From Candidatus Schekmanbacteria bacterium RIFCSPLOWO2_02_FULL_38_14 (lineage in GTDB: Bacteria > Schekmanbacteria > GWA2-38-11): a stretch of 62,973 bases of DNA. The notes under the pieces were generated by a model, which was given only the letters and a program-made list of their open reading frames with translations, was not told the DNA's origin and ran no database searches. A program made the position numbers and the translations under genes. Location: contig MGDH01000028.1 of the NCBI GenBank assembly GCA_001790855.1, positions 1-62,973 on the forward strand. The letters are read 5' to 3'. The stretch's first letter is position 1. Each line of letters starts with the position of its first letter. Shown piece after piece: positions 9,279-17,247 of the stretch.

Positions 9279-10529
9279 CTAAATCCCATCAACCATACCG
9301 AGTACAACACCTAAGCTCTCTGCATAAGATTTCACGCCTGTAAAAATACCTTCACTGATTTTTGTCCTGTATTTCTCAGAACCAAGCAAAGTCTCTTCTT
9401 CAGGATTGCTTATAAAGGAAATTTCAACAAGTATGCTTGGCATTTTTGCTCCGATTAACACATAAAAAGGAGCCTGCTTTACTCCCAAATCTTTTGTGTC
9501 AGAAAAATTTTCATTAACAGTCTCAACAAGATTTTTCTGCACAATGCCTGCTAATTTGCTTGATTCATTTATCTTTGTATTAAGAAGTAAATCATTTAGT
9601 ATTCTCTGAAGGTCGCTCATATTCTTCATAGAGATGGCGTTTTCCCTTGCTGCGACTTCCATTGCATCAGCGCTTGATGAAAGATTTAAAAAATATGTCT
9701 CAATCCCTTTTGCTTCCCTTCTTCTGCTTGCATTGGCATGGATTGAAATAAAAAGGTCAGCTTTTTTTACGTTTGCTATTGCCGTTCTCTCCTCTAAAGG
9801 AATGAAAACATCGCTGTTTCTTGTCATAATAACTTCCCAATGGAAATTTTCTTCTATCGTTTTTTTTAACCTCTTTGCAACATCAAGAACCACGTCTTTC
9901 TCAGCAAGCCCGTTTCGTCCGATAGCGCCTGTATCCTTCCCTCCGTGACCAGCGTCAATCACTATCCGCTTAATCTTTAAACCCAATTGTTCAGGAAGGG
10001 TAAGATGACTATCCCTTGTTTTTTCACTATTGTCAAAATTTGCTTTGCCAACTGCTTCATCGCTTCCATAAAAGTCCAGAACAATCCTGTCAGGATTCTT
10101 AAGTCTGAATACTTTAAATGTTTCCAGACTTTCCAATTCCATAACTATTCTCACTGTTGTTGGTTCAAAATAACCGCTTCTGATTTTTTTTAAAATCCCG
10201 TCCCCTATGGAAATAAAATTATTTTTAATTTTCGAGTCTAACCAGGCTCCGGATATATCCACATATACCCTGTCAGGGCTTTTTATTCTGTGATATTTAA
10301 ACTCTGCCTCTCTTTCAAGGTCTATAGCTATTCTGGTATAATTCTCACCTGAATATTTTCTGATATTGATAACCCTGACAAGATTATTTTTAGTATTTTC
10401 TTTTTCATATGCGCCATTGTCTTTAGATTGATTAGCAAAGGTTTCATTGATAACATCTCTCGGAGAGAAAGACAAAAGAGTTGTCAGGGCAAAGAATAAC
10501 AGGAATACAGGTTTTAAAAATCTTATCAT
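9279..10529 (-). CDS. amiC: N-acetylmuramoyl-L-alanine amidase with AMIN domain (AmiC type)
   Basis: A periplasmic zinc amidase that splits septal peptidoglycan between muramic acid and the peptide. The N-terminus has a signal-type hydrophobic segment (FLKPVFLLFFALTTLLSF). An AMIN domain follows (about 50-155; NYTRIAIDLEREAEFKYHRI, PDRVYVDISG), which targets the septum, then Amidase_3 (about 185-405): zinc ligands in VIDAGHGGKDTGAIG, Glu in LAEKDVVL, His in FISIHANAS and catalytic Glu in ILVEISFISNPEEE. The final codons and stop run into a CTAAATTTCTAAATCC-type repeat, so the native C-terminus may have been altered. Confidence 0.93.
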   Translation of the reverse strand: MIRFLKPVFLLFFALTTLLSFSPRDVINETFANQSKDNGAYEKENTKNNLVRVINIRKYSGENYTRIAIDLEREAEFKYHRIKSPDRVYVDISGAWLDSKIKNNFISIGDGILKKIRSGYFEPTTVRIVMELESLETFKVFRLKNPDRIVLDFYGSDEAVGKANFDNSEKTRDSHLTLPEQLGLKIKRIVIDAGHGGKDTGAIGRNGLAEKDVVLDVAKRLKKTIEENFHWEVIMTRNSDVFIPLEERTAIANVKKADLFISIHANASRRREAKGIETYFLNLSSSADAMEVAARENAISMKNMSDLQRILNDLLLNTKINESSKLAGIVQKNLVETVNENFSDTKDLGVKQAPFYVLIGAKMPSILVEISFISNPEEETLLGSEKYRTKISEGIFTGVKSYAESLGVVLGMVDGI

Positions 10530-10639
10530 TTTTAAAAGAATTGGCTACCAATTTTAATTAAATTTACCATCAAATTTTGCCTGTTGTCAAGGTATTAATA
10601 AATTGCTGCTTCATAGGAAAATTTTAATTTTATTTAAAA

Positions 10640-10685
10640 CAAAAAAAAAGCGGTGATTAATTTTCTTAACCACCGCTTTTTTATT
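10640..10685 (-). terminator. Intrinsic terminator of the PEP-CTERM gene
   Basis: AAGCGGTGATTAA pairs with TTAACCACCGCTT with one mismatch around a short loop and is flanked by A and T runs, so it could work both ways. It lies just past the stop of the minus-strand PEP-CTERM gene. Confidence 0.9.
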
Positions 10686-10702
10686 AAAAGATTTTTATAA
10701 TT

Positions 10703-11563
10703 TTACTTCTTTAAAGCCCTTCTTCCAAAAATTCCTGCTCCCATTAATCCAAAACCTAAAAGCAGAAGTGTAGAAGGTTCTGGGACGGGGACGACCATAT
10801 TAATATCGAAATTTCCTCCTGACAACGTTGCAGGGCTAAATAATAAATCATTGTTGCAGTCAGGAGAAAATCGTGTAACGAGTGTTGTGCCGTTACCCGG
10901 GTTCCCAAGATCTGAAAGAAAAACCTTAGCCCCAATGACCCAGGTAGCCCAGCCTTTTTCAGTCAGACCTGCATTAACATATTCAAAAATGGTTGCATCA
11001 CCCTCATGTGTCCCTGAACCTACATTAAATTTTGTGTATTGTGTAGCTCCTTGAGGAGGATAGCCATTTGGATACCCTGCAGAGCCTTGATCGTAAACCC
11101 AAGTGGCGCCACTTTCAATTCTCCCAGCACTACCTCCAATGGTTTTAATTCCATATTCATATACAAAGTCAGAAGCAGGAGGGTAACCTGAATTAATATC
11201 AATAGCAATATCGCCTGGATTAAAATAATGAGTAGGCCAGCCAAACATGCTTCCAGGATACCCTGTAGCAGGCATAGAGGTGACAATTGCAAAATAGGCA
11301 TAGGTGGCGTCATTGTCAAAATACATAGCCTCAACATCAAAAGCCTCTCCTCCTGATGGAATAGGAGGTCCAGAAGTTGCCCAATCTGCTACAACATAAT
11401 TAGCAGTTGAAGTGTTTAACGTTGGAGCCCATAAATTATTAAAATTCCCGCCTCCATCAACACTCAAAGTAATTCCAAAATGGTCAGTTAAAATCGTTGC
11501 ATCTGTTGTTCCGCTTAGAACAAAGATTAAGAAAAACATACAATTTAATATTAGTCTTTTCAT
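10703..11563 (-). CDS. Secreted PEP-CTERM sorting-domain protein
   Basis: A 286-residue protein with an N-terminal signal peptide (MKRLILNCMFFLIFVLSG) and a textbook C-terminal sorting signal: VPEPSTLLLLGFGLMGAGIF, then the basic GRRALKK. In known systems an exosortase (EpsH-type) processes this tail during export; no exosortase gene is in the window. The central 200 residues are rich in Gly, Tyr, Asn and Thr with few Lys or Cys (DIAIDINSGYPPASDFVYEYG), like an extracellular beta-rich domain that I cannot name. The ATG at 11563 has a G-rich ribosome-binding site. A -24/-12 promoter lies about 83 bases upstream. Confidence 0.9.
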   Translation of the reverse strand: MKRLILNCMFFLIFVLSGTTDATILTDHFGITLSVDGGGNFNNLWAPTLNTSTANYVVADWATSGPPIPSGGEAFDVEAMYFDNDATYAYFAIVTSMPATGYPGSMFGWPTHYFNPGDIAIDINSGYPPASDFVYEYGIKTIGGSAGRIESGATWVYDQGSAGYPNGYPPQGATQYTKFNVGSGTHEGDATIFEYVNAGLTEKGWATWVIGAKVFLSDLGNPGNGTTLVTRFSPDCNNDLLFSPATLSGGNFDINMVVPVPEPSTLLLLGFGLMGAGIFGRRALKK

Positions 11564-11645
11564 TTCTCCCCCCCCTTTTTTTTGTTTTTGTCTAATAAAA
11601 TTTAAAAAAATTAACTGTTAAAAACAATCAATCAGTCAATTAATA

Positions 11646-11661
11646 TGCAATTATTATGCCA
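11646..11661 (-). promoter_or_regulatory. Sigma-54 type promoter of the PEP-CTERM gene
   Basis: On the minus strand TGGCAT-N5-TTGCA places GG and GC exactly 12 bases apart, as required for -24/-12 recognition by RpoN. It lies about 83 bases before the start codon. A promoter of the same form lies ahead of the subtilase gene at 61948. RpoN and PrsK/PrsR-type control of PEP-CTERM genes is known in other bacteria. Confidence 0.65.
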
Positions 11662-11767
11662 AAAAATCTTTTGTTTCAGTTAATTATTTAATTACTTGAT
11701 TTATATGCAGAAATTGCATTTAAAGAGAAAAACATTCAAAGAATAAAGAGCCTTGACTTTTTAAAAG

Positions 11768-11780
11768 TGTTCAAAAATCC
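11768..11780 (-). promoter_or_regulatory. Candidate upstream activator site (13-mer shared with the subtilase promoter)
   Basis: Read on the minus strand this is GGATTTTTGAACA, identical to 61684-61696 and about 108 bases upstream of the -24 element. A related TTTGAATGTTTTT lies at 11729-11741 on the same strand. The position fits an enhancer for a sigma-54 activator. The remainder of the gap to 11964 is AT-rich with no gene that I can see. Confidence 0.5.
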
Positions 11781-11964
11781 AACATATTATTTTATATTAT
11801 TTTTGTTATTTTTAAAACATAAAATAGGATAACAATTAAAATCAATATGTTAGTATTTTTTTTTATATATTTTTTCTTTAAAATCTGTTCATTTTTCCGA
11901 CAGTTTTCCTCCAAAGGTGCTTACTGCCCAAACCTATAATTCTTTATCGTTCTAAACCAAAGTG

Positions 11965-12111
11965 TCAAGGGGTTACGGCTACCGTCTCATGCTTACAGCG
12001 TGGACAACAAAAACCATTCGGCCAGCGCAACTTAAAAAGATAGTCACGGCAAGCTTCTTCAGAATTGAACCTTGTCTCAAATTCAAGAAGTGTTTTGGGA
12101 TAATCTTTCAT
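11965..12111 (-). pseudogene. Stub of an IS1595-family transposase (zinc-ribbon N-terminus only)
   Basis: From ATG 12111 the minus strand encodes 48 residues ending at TGA (11965-11967): it begins MKDYPKTLLEFETRFNSEEA, continues LRWPNGFCCPRCKHE and stops after VAVTP. This is the amino-terminal zinc-binding domain typical of IS1595 (ISSpo/ISXO2-like) transposases, which are usually about 300 residues. The DDE catalytic domain is missing and the following bases show no continuation in any frame. A GAGG-type ribosome-binding site survives upstream. A decayed insertion sequence is the simplest reading; residual expression as a small zinc-ribbon protein is possible. Confidence 0.8.
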
Positions 12112-12155
12112 TACCCCAGAGGGTAACCTCTACATAACCACTTCAATCCATCATT

Positions 12156-13136
12156 TTATATCATTTCCATTATCTTCTTTAAATCTTCTGAATCAAATAT
12201 TTTTATAAGAACATCTAATATCTTCCGGTAACCCTCTTTATTATTAAATTTTAACCTCATGGTAACACTGTCACCTTCAAAATTCTCAGGAAGTTCAACT
12301 GATATTTCATCTGGGAGATTAAGATGTTTAATATGATTTTTTATTTTTCTCTCAAACTCTTTAATATGAGGGTATCTTTTTTCTTTTAAGAAAGATAGGA
12401 TGAGCTCTGCTTTTTGATCCCTGCTAACCTTATCTTTTATAAGAATTTCATTGATGCTTTTGCCTTTAATCAAATCAGATATGCTGATGTTATCTCTTCC
12501 TGCAATTTCTTCTAAAAGAGTAAGCAATTCATTAACTAAATTAAACCCAAGTTCCAGTTTTTTCACCAATTCAAGAATAGGTTCCTGATCTTTATATGAT
12601 AAAAAAGATAGTTTTGATAATATTTTTACATTATATTTTTTTGCAATTCCTAATTCTCTGAAACCATACAAAAGATTTTGCAATGAAAGATATTTATTAA
12701 GGATAAGGAGGCTCTTCGCAAGTCCAAGCAATGGTAAATAAACTTCAATTATTTTTTCTGATTCAATATTTAGTTTTTCCTTTAGCTTAGAAAGGAAATT
12801 AGAAATCTCAATACAGTTTATCTCCCGGGAATGAAGATTTTCTAGGAGGCTAAGTCGTAAAGCCTGCTCATCATCAAGTTCCGTAATTTTAAAAATATGG
12901 GCAGGGACAAAATCGATTCCAAGCTCATTCAGGGCAATTACTCTCTTATAGCCTGAAATGATTTGCAATGGACTATTTGCATCTTTTCCCCTTAAAATTA
13001 AAGGCGTAAGTAAACCGATTTCTCTGATTGATGCCTTTAGTTTTTCAATTTCTCTTGGAAAAGACATGGAAAAGGTATCATTTTCTGTATCAATATTTTC
13101 TAATCTTACTTTTTCAGGAAAAGTTACTTTTATCAT
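12156..13136 (-). CDS. Orphan ParB/RepB/Spo0J-like nuclease-domain protein
   Basis: A protein of 326 residues. The first 110 match the ParB N-terminal domain: VRLENIDTEN, EIEKLKASIREIGLLTPLIL, IISGYKRVIALNELGIDFVP (box II region) and SLLENLHSREINCIE. The middle could hold the helix-turn-helix (LSKLSFLSYKDQEPILELVK). The C-terminus (NKEGYRKILDVLIKIFDSED) looks like a dimerisation module that I do not recognise. Chromosomal ParB normally sits with ParA near the origin; here there is no parA, gidA or origin, and the neighbours are an IS1595 stub and a glycosyltransferase. I infer a specialised DNA-binding or CTPase-like protein rather than the main segregation factor. Confidence 0.7.
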   Translation of the reverse strand: MIKVTFPEKVRLENIDTENDTFSMSFPREIEKLKASIREIGLLTPLILRGKDANSPLQIISGYKRVIALNELGIDFVPAHIFKITELDDEQALRLSLLENLHSREINCIEISNFLSKLKEKLNIESEKIIEVYLPLLGLAKSLLILNKYLSLQNLLYGFRELGIAKKYNVKILSKLSFLSYKDQEPILELVKKLELGFNLVNELLTLLEEIAGRDNISISDLIKGKSINEILIKDKVSRDQKAELILSFLKEKRYPHIKEFERKIKNHIKHLNLPDEISVELPENFEGDSVTMRLKFNNKEGYRKILDVLIKIFDSEDLKKIMEMI

Positions 13137-13165
13137 TATTCCATCATTATTATTTAAGTTAAGGC

Positions 13166-13305
13166 TCTAAATTAAATACTAAATCCTAATATCTAAATCC
13201 TAAACAAATTCAAAATTCAAATATTCTAAATTCAAAACAGTTTTGGACATCAGGATTTTGGATTTAGATATTGTTTAGAATTTAGGATTTCGAATTTAGG
13301 ATTTA
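13166..13305. repeat. AT-rich ~140-bp inverted-repeat element, copy A
   Basis: The left arm is built of CTAAATCCTAAACAAATTC-type units and the right arm of their complements. A 34-base piece of the right arm (ending at about 13303) is the exact reverse complement of 58347-58380 in copy C. Copy B lies at 48040-48169. Here the right arm forms the 3' end of the glycosyltransferase gene. Confidence 0.85.
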
Positions 13306-14131
13306 ATACGTATTCCAATGGTATTCCCGCATATCTTTTACCTTCTTCAATCTTTCCTCTCTTGAAGCATCCATCTGCAAAAATTCTACATTTCCTCTCA
13401 AGTTCCCTTAACACAGCATCTCTCTGTTTAGGTGTTAACCCTCCATTTGATAAAAGTTTTTCCAGCGCGCTTATCCTAAACCTATCCATTCCCCAGTATT
13501 TTTTAGAAAGCTGGTCATGGTGACCTCCTCTTTTTATGATTAGTTTCTCGTCTAAAAAACAGACAGGAAACTCTTTGCTTATTCTAAGCCACAGGTCATA
13601 ATCTTCACACACTTGCAAAGACTCATCAAAAAGCCCGATTTTATTAAAAACTTCTCTTTTTATCATAACAGATGATGCGCTTATTATGCAAAGAGGCAGA
13701 CTCCTTTCAAAAATATCACCAGAATATTTTATATGCTTTTTCATTTGGTTTGCTCTTCTCCCTTTTCTAATCCATATTTCATCTGTGTAGCATATCTTTG
13801 CTTCTTTATTCATTCTGAAAAAGTCCATCTGTTTTTCTAATTTTCTTTTTTTCCACAAATCATCTGAATCAAGGAAGCTTATAAAATCTCCCTGTGAGTT
13901 GAGCACCCCTTTGTTTCTTGCAGCAGATACTCCTTGATTTTCCTGATAGAAATATCTAATTTCTTGGCTTGTGTTTTTTATTGTCTCTTCTGTATTATCT
14001 GACGAGCCATCATCAACAACAATAAGTTCAATATCTTTATAGGTTTGTAACAGAACAGAGTTTAAAGTTTCAGCTAAATAAAAAGTTCTATTATAGGTAG
14101 GTATAATGACGCTTACTTTGTGATTCATCAT
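13250..14131 (-). CDS. Family 2 glycosyltransferase with repeat-derived C-terminal tail
   Basis: A 293-residue GT-A fold enzyme that should transfer a sugar from a nucleotide donor in the cytoplasm, probably for a surface polysaccharide. Motifs: VSVIIPTYNRTFYLAETLNS, LIVVDDGSSDNTEETI, NQGVSAARNKGV, ISFLDSDDLW (metal-binding DxD) and CEDYDLWLRIS. The last 18 residues, LNPKFEILNSKQYLNPKS, are a translation of AT-rich repeat copy A, so the original C-terminus was lost or extended. There is no other sugar gene immediately beside it; the sugar operon begins about 4 kb further on. The acceptor is unknown. Confidence 0.92.
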   Translation of the reverse strand: MMNHKVSVIIPTYNRTFYLAETLNSVLLQTYKDIELIVVDDGSSDNTEETIKNTSQEIRYFYQENQGVSAARNKGVLNSQGDFISFLDSDDLWKKRKLEKQMDFFRMNKEAKICYTDEIWIRKGRRANQMKKHIKYSGDIFERSLPLCIISASSVMIKREVFNKIGLFDESLQVCEDYDLWLRISKEFPVCFLDEKLIIKRGGHHDQLSKKYWGMDRFRISALEKLLSNGGLTPKQRDAVLRELERKCRIFADGCFKRGKIEEGKRYAGIPLEYVLNPKFEILNSKQYLNPKS

Positions 14132-14203
14132 ATTTTTCCATTATCTTTTTCTATGAACTATAATGAGTTGATGTTATAATGTCAAATGACAAGAGGAGCT
14201 AAA

Positions 14204-14935
14204 GTGGATGATACAATAATAAGCCCGGTTAAAAACAGGAATGACCCTGAACTTCCCGAAAGAGTTATCTTTACTCCCACACTGCAGATTGCAGGAATTC
14301 TGTTGAGACTGAGTAAATGGAAAGTAACAAGGTTCAGGCGATTTGACATAACCCTTCTTGCAATTTTAAAAGACTCACAAGGTAAAATAGCGCTTGTCGG
14401 ACCTGGAATGGGCGCCCCAATGGCAAGTGCAATCATAGAAAAAGTGATAGCCTGCGGAGGAAAAAAGATTTTAATGGTTGGCTGCTGTGGTTCGCTAAGC
14501 AGGAATTTAAAAATAGGAGATTTTTTTATACCTGAAAAAGGAATAAGCGGGGAAGGAACATCACAACATTACCTTAAAGACAATGAAATTCCTCTTCCTG
14601 ATAAAAAAACAATCAAAGTATTAGAAAAAACTTTTATTGAAGAAGGATTAGATATCAAGAAAGGAAAAATATGGACAACTGATGCCCCTTATCGTGAAAC
14701 TAAGGATAAAGTAATAAATCTTGCAAATCAAGGAACAATGGCAGTTGATATGGAATTTACAGCCCTGTGCTCTGTTGCAGCATTTCGAAAAATCCCTTTT
14801 GCAAGTCTTATGATTGTTTCTGATGAACTTTTTGACTGCAGATGGAATCCAGGGTTTTCTTCTCAGGTATTTAGAAAAAGTTTGAAAGCTGGTTGCAGAA
14901 CTGTTTTAAAAGTAGCCGAGAATCTGATATATTGA
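14204..14935 (+). CDS. Nucleoside phosphorylase / nucleosidase family protein
   Basis: A PNP_UDP_1 family protein acting on the N-glycosidic bond of nucleosides. Signatures: ALVGPGMGAPMASAIIEK (phosphate-binding region), ILMVGCCGSLSRNLKIGDFF, GEGTSQHY, and AVDMEFTALCSVAAF with the acidic substrate-binding Glu, then IVSDEL. The layout is nearest to uridine-phosphorylase-like proteins but the substrate is not evident. The frame is open from ATG 14186; I prefer GTG 14204 because AGAGGAG (14192-14198) lies five bases before it. It precedes the adenylate cyclase gene by 32 bases, so the two may form an operon, hinting at nucleotide salvage or signalling. Confidence 0.85.
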   Translation: MDDTIISPVKNRNDPELPERVIFTPTLQIAGILLRLSKWKVTRFRRFDITLLAILKDSQGKIALVGPGMGAPMASAIIEKVIACGGKKILMVGCCGSLSRNLKIGDFFIPEKGISGEGTSQHYLKDNEIPLPDKKTIKVLEKTFIEEGLDIKKGKIWTTDAPYRETKDKVINLANQGTMAVDMEFTALCSVAAFRKIPFASLMIVSDELFDCRWNPGFSSQVFRKSLKAGCRTVLKVAENLIY

Positions 14936-14967
14936 CAGTGTATGGTTGTAGAAAGTAATATTTTCTT

Positions 14968-17232
14968 ATGAAAAAAAATGGCTTTAAACTTTCAGGTTCT
15001 AAAATAGGGATTGTTGCCACATTACTACTGTTTGTAATCTGCCTTCTTCATGGTCCAAAAACTAATATTACTCTGATTGAAAGACTTGAATTAACCTGGC
15101 TTGACACACTGTTTAAGCTCAGAGGGAAAAAGAATCCAGGAAATGAAGTAAAGATAATTGCAGTTGATGATAAAAGTATAACAAAACTTGGTAGATGGCC
15201 ATGGGACAGAGCAAAATTTTCAGAACTAATTGATATTCTCATTGATGCTAAAGTTAAAGTAATAGGTTTTGATATTATTTTCAGTGAGCCTCAGATAACA
15301 CAGGAACAAAAAAAATTAAACGAACTGGAGAAGTCTTTTAAAAAACTTAACCTTCAATCTCTGAACAAAGATTCATCAGTGTTTTATAAAAAGATAATAA
15401 ATTCGTTAGAAGCAATTGACAATGATAATCTCCTCGGAAATTCCTTTAAAAAAGCAGGAAATGTGGTGCTGGCTGTTGCCCTTGACCCGGAATCAAGGGT
15501 TGAAGAATCAAAAGCCGCAGAAAATGATGTTTTAGAGAATTTGAGCCGCTTCTCTTACTTTTTAACTGAAGACCCTGGTCTTATAGAAAATGCTCTGCAA
15601 CCCCCTGAAGCCAGAACTGTTCTGCCACCACTTATCCCTTTTATGGAAAAAGTTCTATCAGTAGGAAATGCACAGGCAATTATAACAGACCTTGATGGAA
15701 TCTCTAGAAAGGAATCTCTGGTAGTAAAATACAGAGACTTTTACTATCCTCCTTTTGGGCTTGAAATAGCAAGGGCATATCTTGATATTCCTTTTGAAAA
15801 GCTGAAAATCATATTTGGTCAAGGGATTAAGCTAGATAAAATTTTTATTCCAACAGATGAAAGAGAAAGATATCTTATCAACTTCAATGGACCACAGAAT
15901 ACTTTCAAGTATTACTCTTTCTCTGATGTCCTTGATGGAAAATTTCCAAAAGAAGAGTTTTCAGGAAAAGTTGCTTTGATCGGATATGCTGCTACCGGCT
16001 TAGGAGATAAATGGGCAACACCATTTCAAATAATGTTTGGAGTTGAAAAGCAGGCAACAGTAATAGAAAACATAATCCACCAGAATTTCTTAAATCGTCC
16101 TGCAAATGCCTTTATCTTTGAAATGCTGGCTCTTTTAATCTTAGGAGTAATATCCTCTGTAATACTTCCAAAGCTATCCCCTCTTAACAGTACTTTTTTT
16201 TCAACAGGAATGATTTTTATTTATCTTCTTTTTACCGTCACGCTTTTCATCTTTTACAGCACATGGATAAATGCTGTGTTTCCAACATTAACAACATTAT
16301 CCTCCTACATTGTAATAACCTCCTACCGCTTTCTTACTGAGGAAAAGGAAAAAAGAAAGATAAGAGGAGCTTTCCAGCAGTATTTAAGCCCTGAGGTGGT
16401 ACAGGAAATAATAAAGGACCCATCAAAATTAAAACTTGGAGGCGAGGAAAAAATCCTTTCAATACTTTTTTCTGATGTCAGGGGTTTTACAACTATCTCT
16501 GAAAAACTAAAACCGGATGAGCTCGTAAAACTCTTAAATGAATACTTCAATGCTATGACAGAAGTTATAACCAATATCCACAAAGGAACACTGGATAAAT
16601 TTATCGGTGACGCCATAATGGCATTCTGGGGAGCGCCAGTTGACTTACCAGACCATCCTCTAAGAGCATGCCTTTCAGCTTTGGGAATGATAAAAAAGCT
16701 TAAAGAACTTCAGGAAAAATGGATTCAGGAGGGTAAACCAAAAGTCGAGATAGGAATCGGAATCAATACAGGCATGGTAGTAGTTGGCAATATGGGTTCA
16801 GACAGCCGGTTTGACTACACGGTAATGGGAGATTCAGTAAATTTGGCATCAAGGCTCGAAGGATTAACCAGGACTTATGGGATAAATATAATAATAAGTG
16901 AATTTACTCTCAGCACATTAGAAAATGAATTTGTAACGCGGGAACTTGACTGTGTTAGAGTAAAGGGAAAGGTTAAACCTGTTAAAATTTTTGAATTGAT
17001 TGATGAGAAACCATTATCTTCTGATAAATCTGATGTTATTGAAATTTTTCATACAGGGCTTAAATCTTACAAGAAGCGGTCCTGGGAAAAAGGAATAGAA
17101 GAGTTTCAGAAGGCTCTGAAAATTGACCCGGATGACATTCCTTCCAAAATCTATTTAGAGCGATGTATTGCTTTTAAATCAGCCCCTCCACCAGATGATT
17201 GGGATGGAGTGTTTACAATGAAAACGAAGTGA
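14968..17232 (+). CDS. Membrane adenylate cyclase with CHASE2 sensor domain and TPR tail
   Basis: Layout of the 754 residues: N-terminal transmembrane helix (about 11-25), extracytoplasmic CHASE2 domain (about 35-365; VKIIAVDDKSITKLGRWPWD, GFDIIFSEPQ), two or three transmembrane helices (about 380-450), class III cyclase domain (about 475-665) and a C-terminal TPR-like segment (FHTGLKSYKKRSWEKGIEEF). The cyclase core has both metal aspartates (LFSDVRGFTT; FIGDAIMAFWGAP), the Lys of LDKF and the Asp of FDYTVMGDSVNLASRLE, which favour ATP over GTP. It should make cAMP in response to an outside cue. The ligand is unknown, and I see no CRP-type receptor in the window. Confidence 0.93.
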   Translation: MKKNGFKLSGSKIGIVATLLLFVICLLHGPKTNITLIERLELTWLDTLFKLRGKKNPGNEVKIIAVDDKSITKLGRWPWDRAKFSELIDILIDAKVKVIGFDIIFSEPQITQEQKKLNELEKSFKKLNLQSLNKDSSVFYKKIINSLEAIDNDNLLGNSFKKAGNVVLAVALDPESRVEESKAAENDVLENLSRFSYFLTEDPGLIENALQPPEARTVLPPLIPFMEKVLSVGNAQAIITDLDGISRKESLVVKYRDFYYPPFGLEIARAYLDIPFEKLKIIFGQGIKLDKIFIPTDERERYLINFNGPQNTFKYYSFSDVLDGKFPKEEFSGKVALIGYAATGLGDKWATPFQIMFGVEKQATVIENIIHQNFLNRPANAFIFEMLALLILGVISSVILPKLSPLNSTFFSTGMIFIYLLFTVTLFIFYSTWINAVFPTLTTLSSYIVITSYRFLTEEKEKRKIRGAFQQYLSPEVVQEIIKDPSKLKLGGEEKILSILFSDVRGFTTISEKLKPDELVKLLNEYFNAMTEVITNIHKGTLDKFIGDAIMAFWGAPVDLPDHPLRACLSALGMIKKLKELQEKWIQEGKPKVEIGIGINTGMVVVGNMGSDSRFDYTVMGDSVNLASRLEGLTRTYGINIIISEFTLSTLENEFVTRELDCVRVKGKVKPVKIFELIDEKPLSSDKSDVIEIFHTGLKSYKKRSWEKGIEEFQKALKIDPDDIPSKIYLERCIAFKSAPPPDDWDGVFTMKTK

Positions 17233-17247
17233 AGCAGTGACGACTAT

